Source: Thuidium tamariscinum
Taxonomy: Eukaryota > Streptophyta > Bryopsida > Hypnales > Thuidiaceae
Assembly: GCA_947034885.2 (NCBI GenBank)
Contig: OX344757.2
Span: forward strand, 19,834,001 to 19,898,000
Reading direction: 5' to 3'
DNA length: 64,000 bases
Positions 45,815-57,159 of the stretch are shown here, piece by piece (position 1 is the stretch's first letter; each line of letters opens with the position of its first letter). A model generated the notes under the pieces. The model did not search any database and was not told the origin of the DNA. It worked only from the letters and a program-made list of their open reading frames with translations. Position numbers and translations under genes: made by a program.

Positions 45815-47668
45815 ATGCCATCAAAACCCACTACACCTAAATCCACTCGCGTATTACGATCACAAACAACATCAACAAACACTACATCACAAGACCAAGC
45901 TACAATATTAGCAGGAGAGGAAAGAAGACCATCTCCAACAACACCAACTATGGATACTAATCCAATGCAATCACCGAGGCCACCTGCACCTGAAGGGGAC
46001 AGGGCAAAGGACCCCGCAGTACCTATTATCGACCCGATGATGCTTCCAAGGGGGCTTCCCATTGTGGTCCCGCGAGGATTAAGGGAAATACCCATTCCTC
46101 ATCATTTACCTCGATTCTCGGGCTCACGAGATGATGACCCAGCCGCACATGTGGAAAGATTCGAGGAAATCCTTATTTCCAGCCTGGTCTTTGACCATGG
46201 CTACTATTTGATCTGGTTTCCCAACACTTTGGTGGGAACCGCTTATTCGTGGTATCGATCACATGATGCTGGATTCTTTACCACATGGATCCAATTGCAG
46301 GCAGCCTTTCTACGTTATTTCAGGTCTGAAACTGGCCAGCAACAAGCCCTTACAGCATTAAACAGTTTGCGACGAGGAGCGACGGAGGACATTACAGCAT
46401 ATGTACGGCGATTTCAAATGGTGCGTACCCGTTTTGTGGGGAATCTCCTCAATGATGGAACCATCCGACATTACTTTATCCAAGGGATTGACTCTGCTTC
46501 AACTATCCGAGACATATTATCTCGACAATCGGTAACTTTGGAGAACGCAATTGAAGTAGCGTTGGAGGTGGAAAAGATTGATAAAGAAAACGAACGAATG
46601 GTACGAAAAGCAGAAGAACCTATACCTGCATTCATACCGGTCCATCATCAACAAGTCGCAAATCCAGTGACATATCAAAACGGTTCAATGGGAGTAGTTC
46701 ACAACCCTGCTCCGTTAGCCGTCAGGGACCCCATAGGGCCTCCCTTACTTTTACCAGCACCAACTGATGGGCTGGAACTATTACGTAACGAAATGCGACA
46801 AGTCACCAACGGGATGACTAAATCGGTGCGAGAATTGACAGAGCAGATGTCATGCTTAGTACGAGGACAAGGAAAGCAAGCGCCACCACTACACCATGAG
46901 TCAGGGTCGTATACAACGGGGATATGGTGTAATCATTGTGGCCAACCAAATCACACGCCACCATTCTGTCCTCTACTCAAAGAATCTCAACCGCAACATC
47001 AAAGGCAACAACGACCAAAGGGCCCGCAACAATCGGAGCCTTATCAACATCCCAACGCACCTGGAAGACAAAATCAAGGATATCCTGTATGCAATACTTG
47101 CAAAAAGAATCATGAACCAAGACGTTGTTGGGTAGAAAACAACGTCATATGCGAGAGGTGCGGAGACCATCATCCCACGACTCGTTGCATGGCACGGGAC
47201 AAGATAATCCCGTTAGAATTTCCACAAGTTGACTACAACAGACAAGCTCAAAATAATCAACAAGGGGCTAGATACACGGAACCAAGACCGGAGGTAGGAC
47301 CCCCAGATTTATTTTTCGACCGCACTACTCAACGACAGACTCATGCGGCCCCAAAAGCCTTACAAACCGCTCAGGGGATTATTCCGCTCAACAACACGCA
47401 AAGTGTGCAAGACGTGAGGTTCCTAGACTTTCAAAATTCACAACCGTCTAAAAACAATCAAACCTCACTTCTCGTGGAGCTGATAGAACACGGGACCCCG
47501 ACCACCCTTCTATCCTTAGTGGTTACTAGGGGTGGGGCCCAGACTACCGTACCCCCTCTATCGGCTGTTACTGAAAATCCGGAAGAAGAAGATGATGGAG
47601 GCAGCTCAGATTCATCAGAAGAATCACCAAGGATCTCCGCCTACAAACTGGGGGCGTTGACTATATAG
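45815..47668 (+). CDS. gag: Gag polyprotein of the retrotransposon
   Basis: An uninterrupted 617-codon frame from ATG 45815. Residues ~1-90 are Thr/Pro-rich and disordered. Residues ~98-255 form a Retrotrans_gag capsid domain (LPRFSGSRDDDPAAHVERFE, WYRSHDAGFFTTWIQLQAAF, LNSLRRGATEDITAYVRRF). Three zinc knuckles follow: C372-X2-C-X4-H-X4-C, then two of the spacing C-X2-C-X3-H-X4-C (CNTCKKNHEPRRC and CERCGDHHPTTRC). The product would form the particle shell and bind the element RNA. Near the 3' end the frame meets TAG at 47666, while the protease-like sequence continues in another frame from about 47641. This points either to an indel or to programmed frameshifting. It is open despite decay elsewhere in the element. 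Confidence 0.9.
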   Translation: MPSKPTTPKSTRVLRSQTTSTNTTSQDQATILAGEERRPSPTTPTMDTNPMQSPRPPAPEGDRAKDPAVPIIDPMMLPRGLPIVVPRGLREIPIPHHLPRFSGSRDDDPAAHVERFEEILISSLVFDHGYYLIWFPNTLVGTAYSWYRSHDAGFFTTWIQLQAAFLRYFRSETGQQQALTALNSLRRGATEDITAYVRRFQMVRTRFVGNLLNDGTIRHYFIQGIDSASTIRDILSRQSVTLENAIEVALEVEKIDKENERMVRKAEEPIPAFIPVHHQQVANPVTYQNGSMGVVHNPAPLAVRDPIGPPLLLPAPTDGLELLRNEMRQVTNGMTKSVRELTEQMSCLVRGQGKQAPPLHHESGSYTTGIWCNHCGQPNHTPPFCPLLKESQPQHQRQQRPKGPQQSEPYQHPNAPGRQNQGYPVCNTCKKNHEPRRCWVENNVICERCGDHHPTTRCMARDKIIPLEFPQVDYNRQAQNNQQGARYTEPRPEVGPPDLFFDRTTQRQTHAAPKALQTAQGIIPLNNTQSVQDVRFLDFQNSQPSKNNQTSLLVELIEHGTPTTLLSLVVTRGGAQTTVPPLSAVTENPEEEDDGGSSDSSEESPRISAYKLGALTI

Positions 47669-48049
47669 TCACTTTTGAAGTTATTAAACTTAAAGAGGAG
47701 GCTAATGAAGGGTACTCGCTTCTATTAGGAAGGGGATTCCTTCGGCAATGTGGGGGAATTGTAAACTGGGCCGAGAAAAGGCCCACCTTCACCTACGGCC
47801 CAGAAAATTCCCGAACTATGGTCGCCATAGTTTCTCGTGGCCCGCTTCTAGGATTTGAAGGCAAATATGAATTGCCGACCATCCAATCTCGAAGGGCAGA
47901 GGCTACGGTGGATTTAGGCCCCATTAAATGCATTGGTCCCGGATTATATGATTACGTAGATGACGGAACTTTTGCAAAATGGATCCAAGAGCATTCCTAT
48001 TCGGGCGATGAAGTATTTGTTATAACGCAAGGGGAAGTAAATGACCCCG
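47641..48049 (+). pseudogene. Retropepsin-like remnant, left part, split by a solo LTR
   Basis: In a frame shifted relative to gag, the sequence reads GVDYIVTFEVIKL, GYSLLLGRGFL and GGIVNWAEKRPTF. This matches the C-terminal half of LTR-retrotransposon aspartic proteases (the LLGR/LGRDWL region). The catalytic DTG/DSG motif of the N-terminal half was not found. At 48050 the solo LTR begins, and the apparent TGA stop at 48052-48054 is LTR sequence. The frame resumes at 56365. Confidence 0.75.
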
Positions 48050-49443
48050 TGTGAGTCCCCGATTCGTCACCGGGGACTCACGGGTTATTTTTTCGAATTT
48101 ATACATAAACTAAGGCGTATTTAGGCTCATAACACCCACAAAAGGGCATTAAACCTATATTGGCATTACACATTCCAATGTGCCATTTGGTCATTAGGTG
48201 GGATTTAGGATAGGTTGCATCCAAAACGGGCCCGGTCTTAGCTAAATAGACGCCAAATTGATGGAGATGTGCAGAATTAGGGTAAGAAGCCTAAGAAGGC
48301 CCTGTCTAGGCTAGGAAGTCCTCATAGGGGGATCTAGGAGGGATCCCCCGCTCCCCATAGCATCGAAGAGAATACGGATAAAATACTAACCTTGAAATGC
48401 AAGTACCGGCAACTTCCTAATTCTAGGAGCACGCAGTGGGGATGCAGATTTGCATCCAAGTGGGGGGATCCCATGGGTGGTCCCCTCTAAAGTTTGGGAA
48501 TTTTCCGACATTGTTTGGATATTTTCCCAGATAGTCAACCGCGGTAGACTTTGGGTGGGAATTCGAAAGAATATCCCAAAGTGCGGTAAAAGCCCACTAA
48601 AAATCCGGCGAGGCGGTCTCACACCAACGGAGCGCTTCCCCAAATTTCAAGACGAAACGATAGTCAGAAGATCCCGAATCAGCGACATTCCTCCCCAACT
48701 GACGAATTAAATGACGAAAGCAGGGGTTGACCGGCGTACCGGGGCCATACGACATCGGAACGGAGCCTATTTTGGGTCTATTCCTACCCCCTTCCATCTA
48801 CTTGGGAGATTGGCGAAGGTTTGGGGTCCAAAATTGCTAAACTCCAAAAGTTGAGAATTTACCCCAACTTGGATCCCAGCTTACGCTAAGATTCCTCGAG
48901 AATTTGGACATAGTTTAAGTGGTTAGCGGTTCCCGTCAAGCTAATTATGGCCTTCCGGAGCCAATGGCGCAATCCGTTTGCCATTTGGAGCTAAACTCCA
49001 AAAGTTAGCCTTCTGGGGACAGCACATGGAGAAGAAATGGGGGTTTTAGGCCCCCCAATGCATTTTTGGGGAGTTTGGGCCCCATTAGCCATGGGGAATG
49101 CGTAGGGAACGTGTGGGGAACTTCGGGCACATGTGGGAGCAAGTACCACCTCAAAAAGTTAGTGGAGGTGGCTCATGTGCTTTGGTGTAAGTAATTTCAA
49201 ATTAAGTAGGTGGGAACACATGGGAAATTCTCCCATGTGAGAACTTGTAGATTTTGGGGAAGGTAAATTTGACGGTTTTGCAAGTTCTTGTGAGGTTAGG
49301 TAAGATTTGAATTTCCCAATTCAAATTGTGTAGATTTTAGGTGGATAATTAGATTTGGGAGGGGTAAACATGTACGGACCTCTTAATTTCCCTCATCTAG
49401 TTATTCTTAGTAGATTAAGGGGGGGGGGTTGCTCCCTTTTGGG

Positions 49444-49450
49444 TATAAAA
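49444..49450 (+). promoter_or_regulatory. TATA box of the 3.6-kb solo LTR
   Basis: TATAAAA in gggtataaaaggggcggc, followed by a CT-rich stretch, at the position homologous to the TATA box of the sister family. Confidence 0.65.
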
Positions 49451-50047
49451 GGGGCGGCATTCTCCTCTCATTCTCTCTCTTTTCTCACTCCTACCCATTT
49501 AAGGGAGGAGGACTATTGGGCCCGGGTTATGCCGGATTTCCTTTGGCCTTTGATGCCAAGGAAGCCTTTGATGGTCTTTTGGGGTTTTTACACCCTTTGG
49601 TAAGTGTGATTTCTTTACTTGGGGACTTGAGACCCCCCCAAGTGGTGGAACTTGTTGCAATCCAAACTTGATTATTCATTGTGTTGTGTACTGTGAGCGC
49701 TCCTAACTCCACCCTCGAGCTAAGAGTTTTTCACACGGGTCCTGTGTCTAATTGAGTTTTCTTTCTAATTGGGTAAAAAAGAAAGCCTTCCAAGCAATGA
49801 ACTCTTTTAGTCACGTTTTTTAAAGTGTTTCTAATCTAATTTTGTGGTTATAATTCTATCTTATTCTATTCTAAACTTCACCCAATCAATCCTACTCTAG
49901 TCTATCTATGTGCCTAAATTTAATTCCAAGCATTTGGTAAAAAGAAACTTAACAGTAAAACAATGAGAATGAAAATCAAATGTGAGCGGTTTACCTCCTC
50001 GGCGTAAATCTCCATGGTCCCGTCGTCGAACATCATCATATGCAAAT

Positions 50048-50947
50048 GGGTCAAATCACACTCAAATATACCACAAAAGGGGTCAGATACACCCAAATCT
50101 GCAATGTAACTTCTTTCAATCTATTGTTTTCTAATGCAAATCTACTAATTATAGATAATTTAGTCCTTTTTGATTAGAGCTTCAAGTCATGTTAAGACCA
50201 ATAGTATTTTATTCATAAAAAATAGAAAAATTCTTTACTAAAAATCCAATTGTAGTTGAATTGTCAATGCGTCAACTTTTTCAATGGATAAAAAGGAGTC
50301 TAATTTCTAATGAATAATAATGTGATTGAATCCAAAAAAATCATACATGTATATATTCATATGATAGAGTAGAAAAGGACACTTTTGACACAAATTGATT
50401 ATATTTTTATTTTCTATAATACTCAGAAGTAAGAATTTTTGAACGTTTTTTTCAATACATAAAATAATCCAAATGATAATTGTGTCAAAACAAAAAGTAT
50501 ATATATTATTGACAACTAGGTCTCTAAATTATTATTTTTTGAAATTAAACGTTTATATTTGTTTTTAAAACAAACTAATACTTTGTCAATAATCAATTAA
50601 TTGATTAAAAAATTATACTATTTTTAGTTTAATAATAATTTTCATAAAATCCTTTTTTATAATTGTACATTTGATAAGAATAAATTTTTTTTGATAAAAA
50701 ATCCTTTTTAAAGTGCTATATTGTAAGAAAATTCCTATATTTAGCTTGATTTACATCTATTTAAGGATTTTTTTCATGAATTTTTTTTCAAAATCATCAA
50801 AGGAATCCATTGCAATACTATCCATCTATTATTTTCTTTTTAAAATGACAACATCAAAGAAATTTAAAGCTTTAAAACTTTAAAAAAGGACTCTAGTCAT
50901 GTCCTAGTAAAGTAATGCCTTTGGTACCTTTCAGTGTGGTTTGACCC
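50048..50947. mobile_element. 900-bp non-autonomous TIR element, TSD AAAT
   Basis: Ends GGGTCAAATCACACT and AGTGTGGTTTGACCC form inverted repeats that continue imperfectly to ~25 bases. AAAT flanks both sides (50044-50047, 50948-50951), and the homologous uninterrupted site in the 5' LTR reads gcaaatattctcc in complement, so the duplication is exactly four bases. The interior is AT-rich without coding capacity. A 4-bp duplication that is not TTAA excludes typical piggyBac, hAT, Mutator and CACTA. Sola-type elements make 4-bp duplications and are one candidate; the superfamily remains open. Confidence 0.88.
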
Positions 50948-52826
50948 AAATATTCTCCTACAACCTCACCATCGAATTCATCCCAACTCTCCATCTAATC
51001 CATAATAATTCGCACGTGGTTGGTCAATTAATCTGGTCCTGTTTTTAAAAGAAACTAAAGTTATGTAGCGTTAATTTAATTGCGTAATTCTTTTAATTCC
51101 TAAATCCCCGGTAATTAGGAATTACTGCAATTTAACTAGTCTACGTAAATGGTTAAGGTTCTAAAGAAATCAATGGAAATTTAATAATTCACTATTCGTT
51201 GTTTTTGATTTTCTTTAATTCCTAAAATTAATGTGATGAAATTCCTAATTGAATTAAAGTAATTTGGGTGGAAATTCCCTACAAATCTTTCCAAATCCAA
51301 TTGATTTTTGAAATTGTTTTAATTCCAACGAAATTGGTTGTCAATTTGTTTGTTTCCTTTTTGGCTTATTAGAATATTTTAATCGAAAAAACTATCATCA
51401 AATCTTTTCAAATCTAATTAATTTTGAATTTGCGTTAGTTTGCAAGGAAATTAGTTGTCAATTTGTTTGTTTCCTTTTTGGCTTATTAGGCCTAATAAAA
51501 CAAAACCATAAAATCCAAACCTTTTAAGAATCTAATGAAGAACTACCGACCAAAGAATGTAGAACATACTCCCTAGAATAAGTGCCAATTCAATAGTAAG
51601 ATTCTAAAACAATTAGTTTTAAAAGAAGGTGGGTCAACGTTGAGAATAAAGAATTAGATTTCAATAGTAAGATTCTTAGGAAATTGATTTTTTAATGCCA
51701 AATCCTCCCTTAATTCTCCTAATCCCTTCCTTCCTCCTCACTTTGCTTCCGAGATGTTTTGCAAGTTTTTGTAAGGGGAGTGGTGGCTATGGAGTTTTTA
51801 GTTTGGAAAGATGGACGAAGATTTTTGATGTTGCAATAGTTTAATTTTTGGTGAGAAATTGAAGTGAGGAGTTTAGATTTTCTCTTGTAACTCTCCTTTG
51901 ATTTGACCAAAATTTAAATAATTGTAACAAAGATTTGGGGTGAGAGTTCTCACTTGTATAGAATGTGAGTTTTTTGGACTCCAAACCCCAACTCCCTGGT
52001 TCCCAGTTTCGGCACTCGACCCCTGGCTCCCAGTTTCGGCACCCGCCCCGTATCAGGCCCCCGAGCCCCCTGCCACGTGGCCGGCGGTGGTTGGCCGGCG
52101 GGGTGAGGGGGTCTGGCCGCTGCTTGGCTCTGTCCGCTGCTTGGTCTTAAGTTCTGGTTTTTTCTCCTTAAATCTAAACTAAATTTTGATATCACGGGAA
52201 AAACAAACTAAACTAGATAACTAACTTTTGGGGTTTTGGTTTAAATGAAAATTAGACTCTAATGGATGACTAAGGCCAACTCTTTGTCAATTCAAAGTCT
52301 TCATCAATTATCTTCCCAAGACTAGAATAGGTTGGGTATGAAGGAGAATAATCAAAGAGTGGTTTTGGAGAGATAGACTTGTTTCCCCAAATGGCTTAAG
52401 TTCAAAGCTTCGCCGTAGTAGTTTGGACGGATGGTATTTTAAGAGTTTTATTCGCAAAAGGAGGTACACATGATAGTGTTTAACCGAACTTTCACTTTAA
52501 ATTCTTAAAATTTCTAGTATTTCAAGATTTTGCCACCAAAAGGGGTACACATGACAGTGTTTGAACCGAACTTTGGTACTTGATGCTTGAAATTTCCACA
52601 GACTAGTAGTGACTAAATGTTGAAGTGGGGTTGTTAACAGCAAATGAGAAATGAGAAATGAGAAAATAGTTGAAGGGGCCCTAAGCCTTCAAAAGTCAAA
52701 TACAACAAAAACAAACTTGGCCAAAGTCTTTTGGTCCAAGTGGTGCTCCGATTATGTCGGTAGCACATGGGAAGAACAAAGTGTCGATGCGAGAAATAAG
52801 GGTACTGGCAACCTCGAGGGGGGCCC

Positions 52827-52833
52827 TTATATA
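52827..52833 (-). promoter_or_regulatory. TATA box of the antisense solo LTR
   Basis: Complement reads TATATAA in the same cacgggtatataagggccc context as the 5' LTR, directing any transcription leftward. Confidence 0.65.
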
Positions 52834-54489
52834 CCCGTGGCCGGGCCCCTCTCGGTAATTACTAGTGAAAACACTTTGTTACTTCCTACCCTAAACTACC
52901 CTAATGTAATTCCAAAATATTAGTTGTTTAATGGTGAAAATTTCTAAAAACATCCCCATTTTGTCAAAGAAATCTTGGCCAAATCAAATCCAAGATCTTA
53001 ACCCAAAAATATTTTGGAATTAACCCTAATCTACCTAGATATTTTGCGAATTAATCCAAAGTCATTTCGAAAATTGTCTTTCTTTAGCCCAAAGATGGCT
53101 TTTTATGCAAGAAAGAGATCTTGACCAAATCCAATCTTTGATTTTCCAAGAGATATTTCCAAAATCACTTCTAATTAACCGCAATTAACGATTAAAAAGT
53201 CAAACTAAGAGCTGACCCTCTCTATCTTTTAGAGAACAACTCGAAACGGAAAACCATCTACACCATTGTCTTCAGAAGACCCCAATTAGCCTAAGGGACC
53301 TCTTACCCCTCACTCCTAGGCCATTTGCGTGCCCAAATTGGAATTACGGTAACTCCAATTAAAAGTCAAAAATCTAACTTTTAGGATTTGCGCAATTTGA
53401 TGAATCTGTCAGGCCAAGGTCGTTAGGAATGTCCGTGAGAGTAAGGAATGACTCCTTATTTGCGACAATCGGACATCATTTGCTCCTGATACGCCGGTCA
53501 ACCCGCCGCCAACTTGTAACTTCTAGTGAATTTCGATGTCGATGCCGGTTTTGGGTAGTTAGATATGTCGGAATGTCTTCAAACTTGACCGGGCGCTTAT
53601 TAAGCACACAAAAACCTATCCTAATTTTTAGTGAGATTTTACCGCATCATATGTAATTTCTATGATTTTATGAACATTTCTATGTGCGGTTGACTTCCCA
53701 TGGAGTCAACGTGGAATTTCGGAAAAATCCGAAATAAATTGGGTAACATCTAGGGCATTCCTAGATTCTTGGTGTAAGTCCCACGCAACCTTGCACCTTT
53801 CTAATTTTAGCAATTTGGAATTACCTTGCCCAATTGAACAATTTAATTCTCGATGCCCGGGAATCTTGGACAATTGTTTGATTCTTGTTCGCTCCTGGCA
53901 TGCTCCTACCCTTGGAACACCTCTCTGTAGTCTTCAATCTCCAATCCTCCATCTTTTGTCTCGTGAAATTCGAACTCTCCAAATCCATTGTAGTGGTTTT
54001 ACCTTTAAATTCAATTTATTCCAAAATCGAACTTAAGCCCTGGTAACTCTCCCACGCTCGTAGTAGACTCTTTTAGCTTAGTCAGTATGTCTTATGCATC
54101 CTTAAAAGGTTGACTTTGCACAGACATTCGCTAGGACTGACTAACTCTCTATTCCTTATTTCTCTCGGAATTACTAATTCTTCACGTATACTTGCTTTGG
54201 AGACTTAGAATGATTCCAATTTCTAGTAATAGGAATTTTTCACCATCTAAGTTGGTTTTCCACCATTTTGGCATGGACTGACACCAAAACTCCCTCAATA
54301 CTCTTTTTATGTCTTTTTCTTGAATATTTTGACTAATTTTCGCCATTTAATCGCGAAAAATGGACCTAGAGTCCTGAGTGCCATCTCGAGGGCTCACATG
54401 TACCATTGAGGGTTGTTGTGGGAGAGTATTGTGAGGAACCGAGGGGTAACTTGGGAGGTGACTTCGAACATATGCTTGCACTTCTGTAA

Positions 54490-54845
54490 ACCTTCTCTTC
54501 TCCCTCTTCTCTTAGTCACGGGGTTGATTTAGTTCCATAGGGGACGGCGAAGCTTTGAACTTTAGAATAGGCAACTTGTGTAACCACTTTCTTCTCCCTC
54601 TTCTCTTAGTCACGGGGTTAATTTAATCCCATAGGGGACGGCGAAGCTTTGAACTATAGAATAGGCAACTTGTGTAACCACTTTCTTCTCCCTCTTCTCT
54701 TAGTCACGGGGTTAATTTAATCCCATAGGGGACGGCGAAGCTTTGAACTATAGAATAGGCAACTTGTATAACCACTCTCTTCTCCCTCTTCTCTTAGTCA
54801 CAAGGTAATTTTAGTCCCATAGGGGACGGCGAAGCTATGAACCCC
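54490..54845. repeat. 93-bp tandem repeat in the 3.6-kb LTR, about four units
   Basis: Each unit contains cttctccctcttctcttagt, cacggggttaatttaatccc and ggggacggcgaagctttgaa. A further degenerate half unit follows to about 54925. Confidence 0.9.
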
Positions 54846-55604
54846 CACCTTTCTTAAAGAACTAAAGTCTTAGTCACGTGTCAAAATGTCCCATCCTCAC
54901 GGCGGAGCTTTGGACCCCCCTAAGTCTTAGCGGGGTGTCAAAAACCCTCCCTCTTGAGCTAGACTCAACGTTTAGTGTCCAACATGGTTGGCACTAAGTC
55001 AACGTTTAGCATCCAACATCCATTGGGGTGAAACCCTTGGGCCACATCAATTGTTCTTTTGATTAGAGAGGCACCTAATTCTACTCAAAAAGCCAGAAAT
55101 TGCAAGTCTCCAAGTGCTGGACCAGCCCAACCCAGCCAGCCAGAGCCCCCAGCCAGCCAGCCGGGTACCGCAGCCGGGTACCGCAACCAGAGGGTCGGGA
55201 AGCCAGGGGTTCCTGCACAAAACAAAGATAGAAATTAGGTAGTTAGGGAAAAAAGATAGAAATTAGGTAGTTAGGGAGAAAGGTGAAAATTAGGTAGTTG
55301 AAGAGATAGAATAGAAACTAGTTGAGCTAAAGAGCCATTGCCAAAAAAGACCTAATTGTAAGAGCACCCGGAAAGGGATAATAAAAAGAGCCCGGACCAA
55401 GACATGGCGATGATGGACGTGGCGTGGAATGAAGAGGACCGGATCCACGGAGCGGAGGTGGGCATCTAACCCTACTCCTGATTTGAATCAATTGATGCAA
55501 TAGGAGATTAGTTAGTGGGAAGGTCTACATCCCAAGTAGGATTAAGGTATAGCAATTAGCAAATACAAATCACAACTAAGAATAGGGAGGAGACGAAGGA
55601 ATAC

Positions 55605-56060
55605 CAACACCTAGAGTAGAAGAAGACGTAGAGTAGACTAAGACAGATACATACGCATAGAGTAGGGTAGAATGAAGCGAAGATAAATACATAGAGTAGA
55701 GGTACTCAATTAAAATACGTAGAATAGATCCAAGACAAATACGTAGAGTAGAGGTATTTGATTAATATACGTAGAGTAGAGGTACTCGATTAATATACGT
55801 AGAGTAGATTAAAACCAAGATCAATACGTAGAGTAGACGAGGACAAAGACAAATACGTAGAGGTAAACCAAGATAAATACAATTACGTAGAATAGGATAA
55901 AAATACAAATACATAGAATAGGATAAAAATACAAGAACGTAGAGTGGGCCCAAACAAATACGAGACGTAGTATAGACTAAAAAAATACCAACACGTAGAG
56001 GTAGACTAGACAAGTACAAAGACGTAGAGATGGGGTAGGAAATACCATAAGTAAAGTGGG
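55605..56060. repeat. Degenerate acgtagagtag repeat in the 3.6-kb LTR
   Basis: The motif a(c/t)(g/a)tagagtag with variable spacers such as aggtactcgattaatat occurs more than a dozen times. Open frames on the minus strand (Tyr/Leu/Val-rich) come from the repeat. Confidence 0.8.
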
Positions 56061-56364
56061 CTACAACGAACCCAACCAATTAGAAGGAGGATAAAACAAG
56101 AACAAAACATAAAAGTAGGACAAGAGAACGAAACACATAGAGTAGGGAGCAATTCAAAGTAGGACAAGAGAACGAAACTCATAGCGTAGCAGCAACTAGA
56201 AGTAGGACAAGAGAACGAAACAACCCTCAGTTAGGATAGTAAAAAGATCCATTGCTTGGAAGGCACAATAGATTGATGCTTAGACACCCATAGGTAGTAG
56301 AATTGATTAGAACCTGGTTGTGATCGCTTAATTCCAAGGGTGGGAATGAAGCGCCCACACCCCG

Positions 56365-56738
56365 AAGCTCAACTGACTGAAGAAGACCGATTTTACAGTC
56401 CGGACTGGGAATTTCCAACTAGACAAGGAAACCCGGCAACTCAGGGGTCAACGCTCAGAGACCGCACCAATCAGCCGCTACAACTACGAATAGAATCTGT
56501 TTTCGGACCGATATTACCACCGCCTGGAAGAAGATATGACCAAATGCCGAGAACAAGAGCACGGGTACACCGGCGAAGGACAGTAGACCTACGAAGGATG
56601 ATCAACCTTCCTACTCTATCCCACCGCTTCGGACCACACGATGGAGCTACCTACCACGAAACTTGTGACTCTTGTCACGATCTATCCCAAATGTTCCAAT
56701 GCCCTAATGAGAGATATCATACACAAACTCGTCTCTAG
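56365..56738 (+). pseudogene. Continuation of the gag-side polyprotein after the solo LTR
   Basis: With the solo LTR and one CCCCG copy removed, the protease-like frame ending at 48049 continues here in phase (AQLTEEDRFYSPDWEFPTR, then an Arg-rich segment TRARVHRRRTVDLRRM, then a Cys/His cluster CDSCHDLSQMFQC) to TAG at 56736. The last cluster could bind metal, but no family was recognised. Beyond the TAG the frame stays open to about 56959 (PIELQQHLNLIFNMTANPKN), so that stop may also be a changed Gln codon. Confidence 0.7.
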
Positions 56739-57140
56739 TGTCCAAGCCCGGCTCCAAATCCGATAGAGCTACAGCAACATCTTAATTTGATTTTTAACAT
56801 GACAGCGAATCCCAAGAATAAGGTATTAAACACGATTAACGATGTAAAAAGGCGGCAATGGTACCACCCTTATCACAGTCACAATCGACTCAAGCAACCA
56901 AGACATACCTATAAAAGACCAGCTGTGGGTAGTTCTTCACAAAAGCAGCCAAGGTGCTGACTCAGAAGAATTACCACCTCCGGATGCACACATACACAGA
57001 CAAGAAACTTCGCAAGCGGTGCCATCTATGCATGGAGAAATGGTATTTGTAAACTCCCCTTATAGTATTACAAATGCCCCAGAAATCTACCAACAACGAT
57101 TTGCGAAAGCATCACCGAAGAAAACCGACGTTTTCAAAAA
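56739..57140 (+). pseudogene. Decayed tail of the internal coding region
   Basis: Two partly overlapping frames carry non-random sequence: one to 56959 (VLNTINDVKRRQWYHPYH) and another from about 56850 to TAA near 57160 (DQLWVVLHKSSQGADSEELP, MVFVNSPYSITNAPEIYQQR). This suggests one frame broken by an indel. No reverse transcriptase, RNase H or integrase motif is present. Confidence 0.45.
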
Positions 57141-57159
57141 AATGGGTACGAACCTCTAA

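Larger units (their letters stand above)
49692..54398 (-). mobile_element. Antisense solo LTR of the main family, TSD TGTAC
   Basis: The complement starts TGTGAGCCCTCGAGATGGC at 54398 and ends GGAGCGCTCACA at 49692, flanked by TGTAC on both sides (49687-49691, 54399-54403). It is 4707 bases, or about 3803 without the nested 900-base element. It has no internal region, so it formed by LTR-LTR recombination after insertion. It is closely similar to the 5' LTR at 38477, including the minisatellite region, which has fewer units here (around 52000). Confidence 0.95.
48050..56359 (+). mobile_element. Nested solo LTR of a related family, TSD CCCCG, itself split
   Basis: Begins TGTGAGTCCCCGATTCGTCA and ends GAAGCGCCCACA, flanked by CCCCG on both sides (48045-48049, 56360-56364). 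Without the nested antisense LTR and its 5-base duplication it is about 3598 bases. Its layout parallels the 3.9-kb family (start block, ggttgaccggcgta block, TATA box, cggcgaagctttgaac block, attgcttggaaggc block near the end), but sequence identity is low. It is therefore a sister LTR family. Removing 8315 bases restores one open frame across the site, which confirms the boundaries. Confidence 0.93.
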
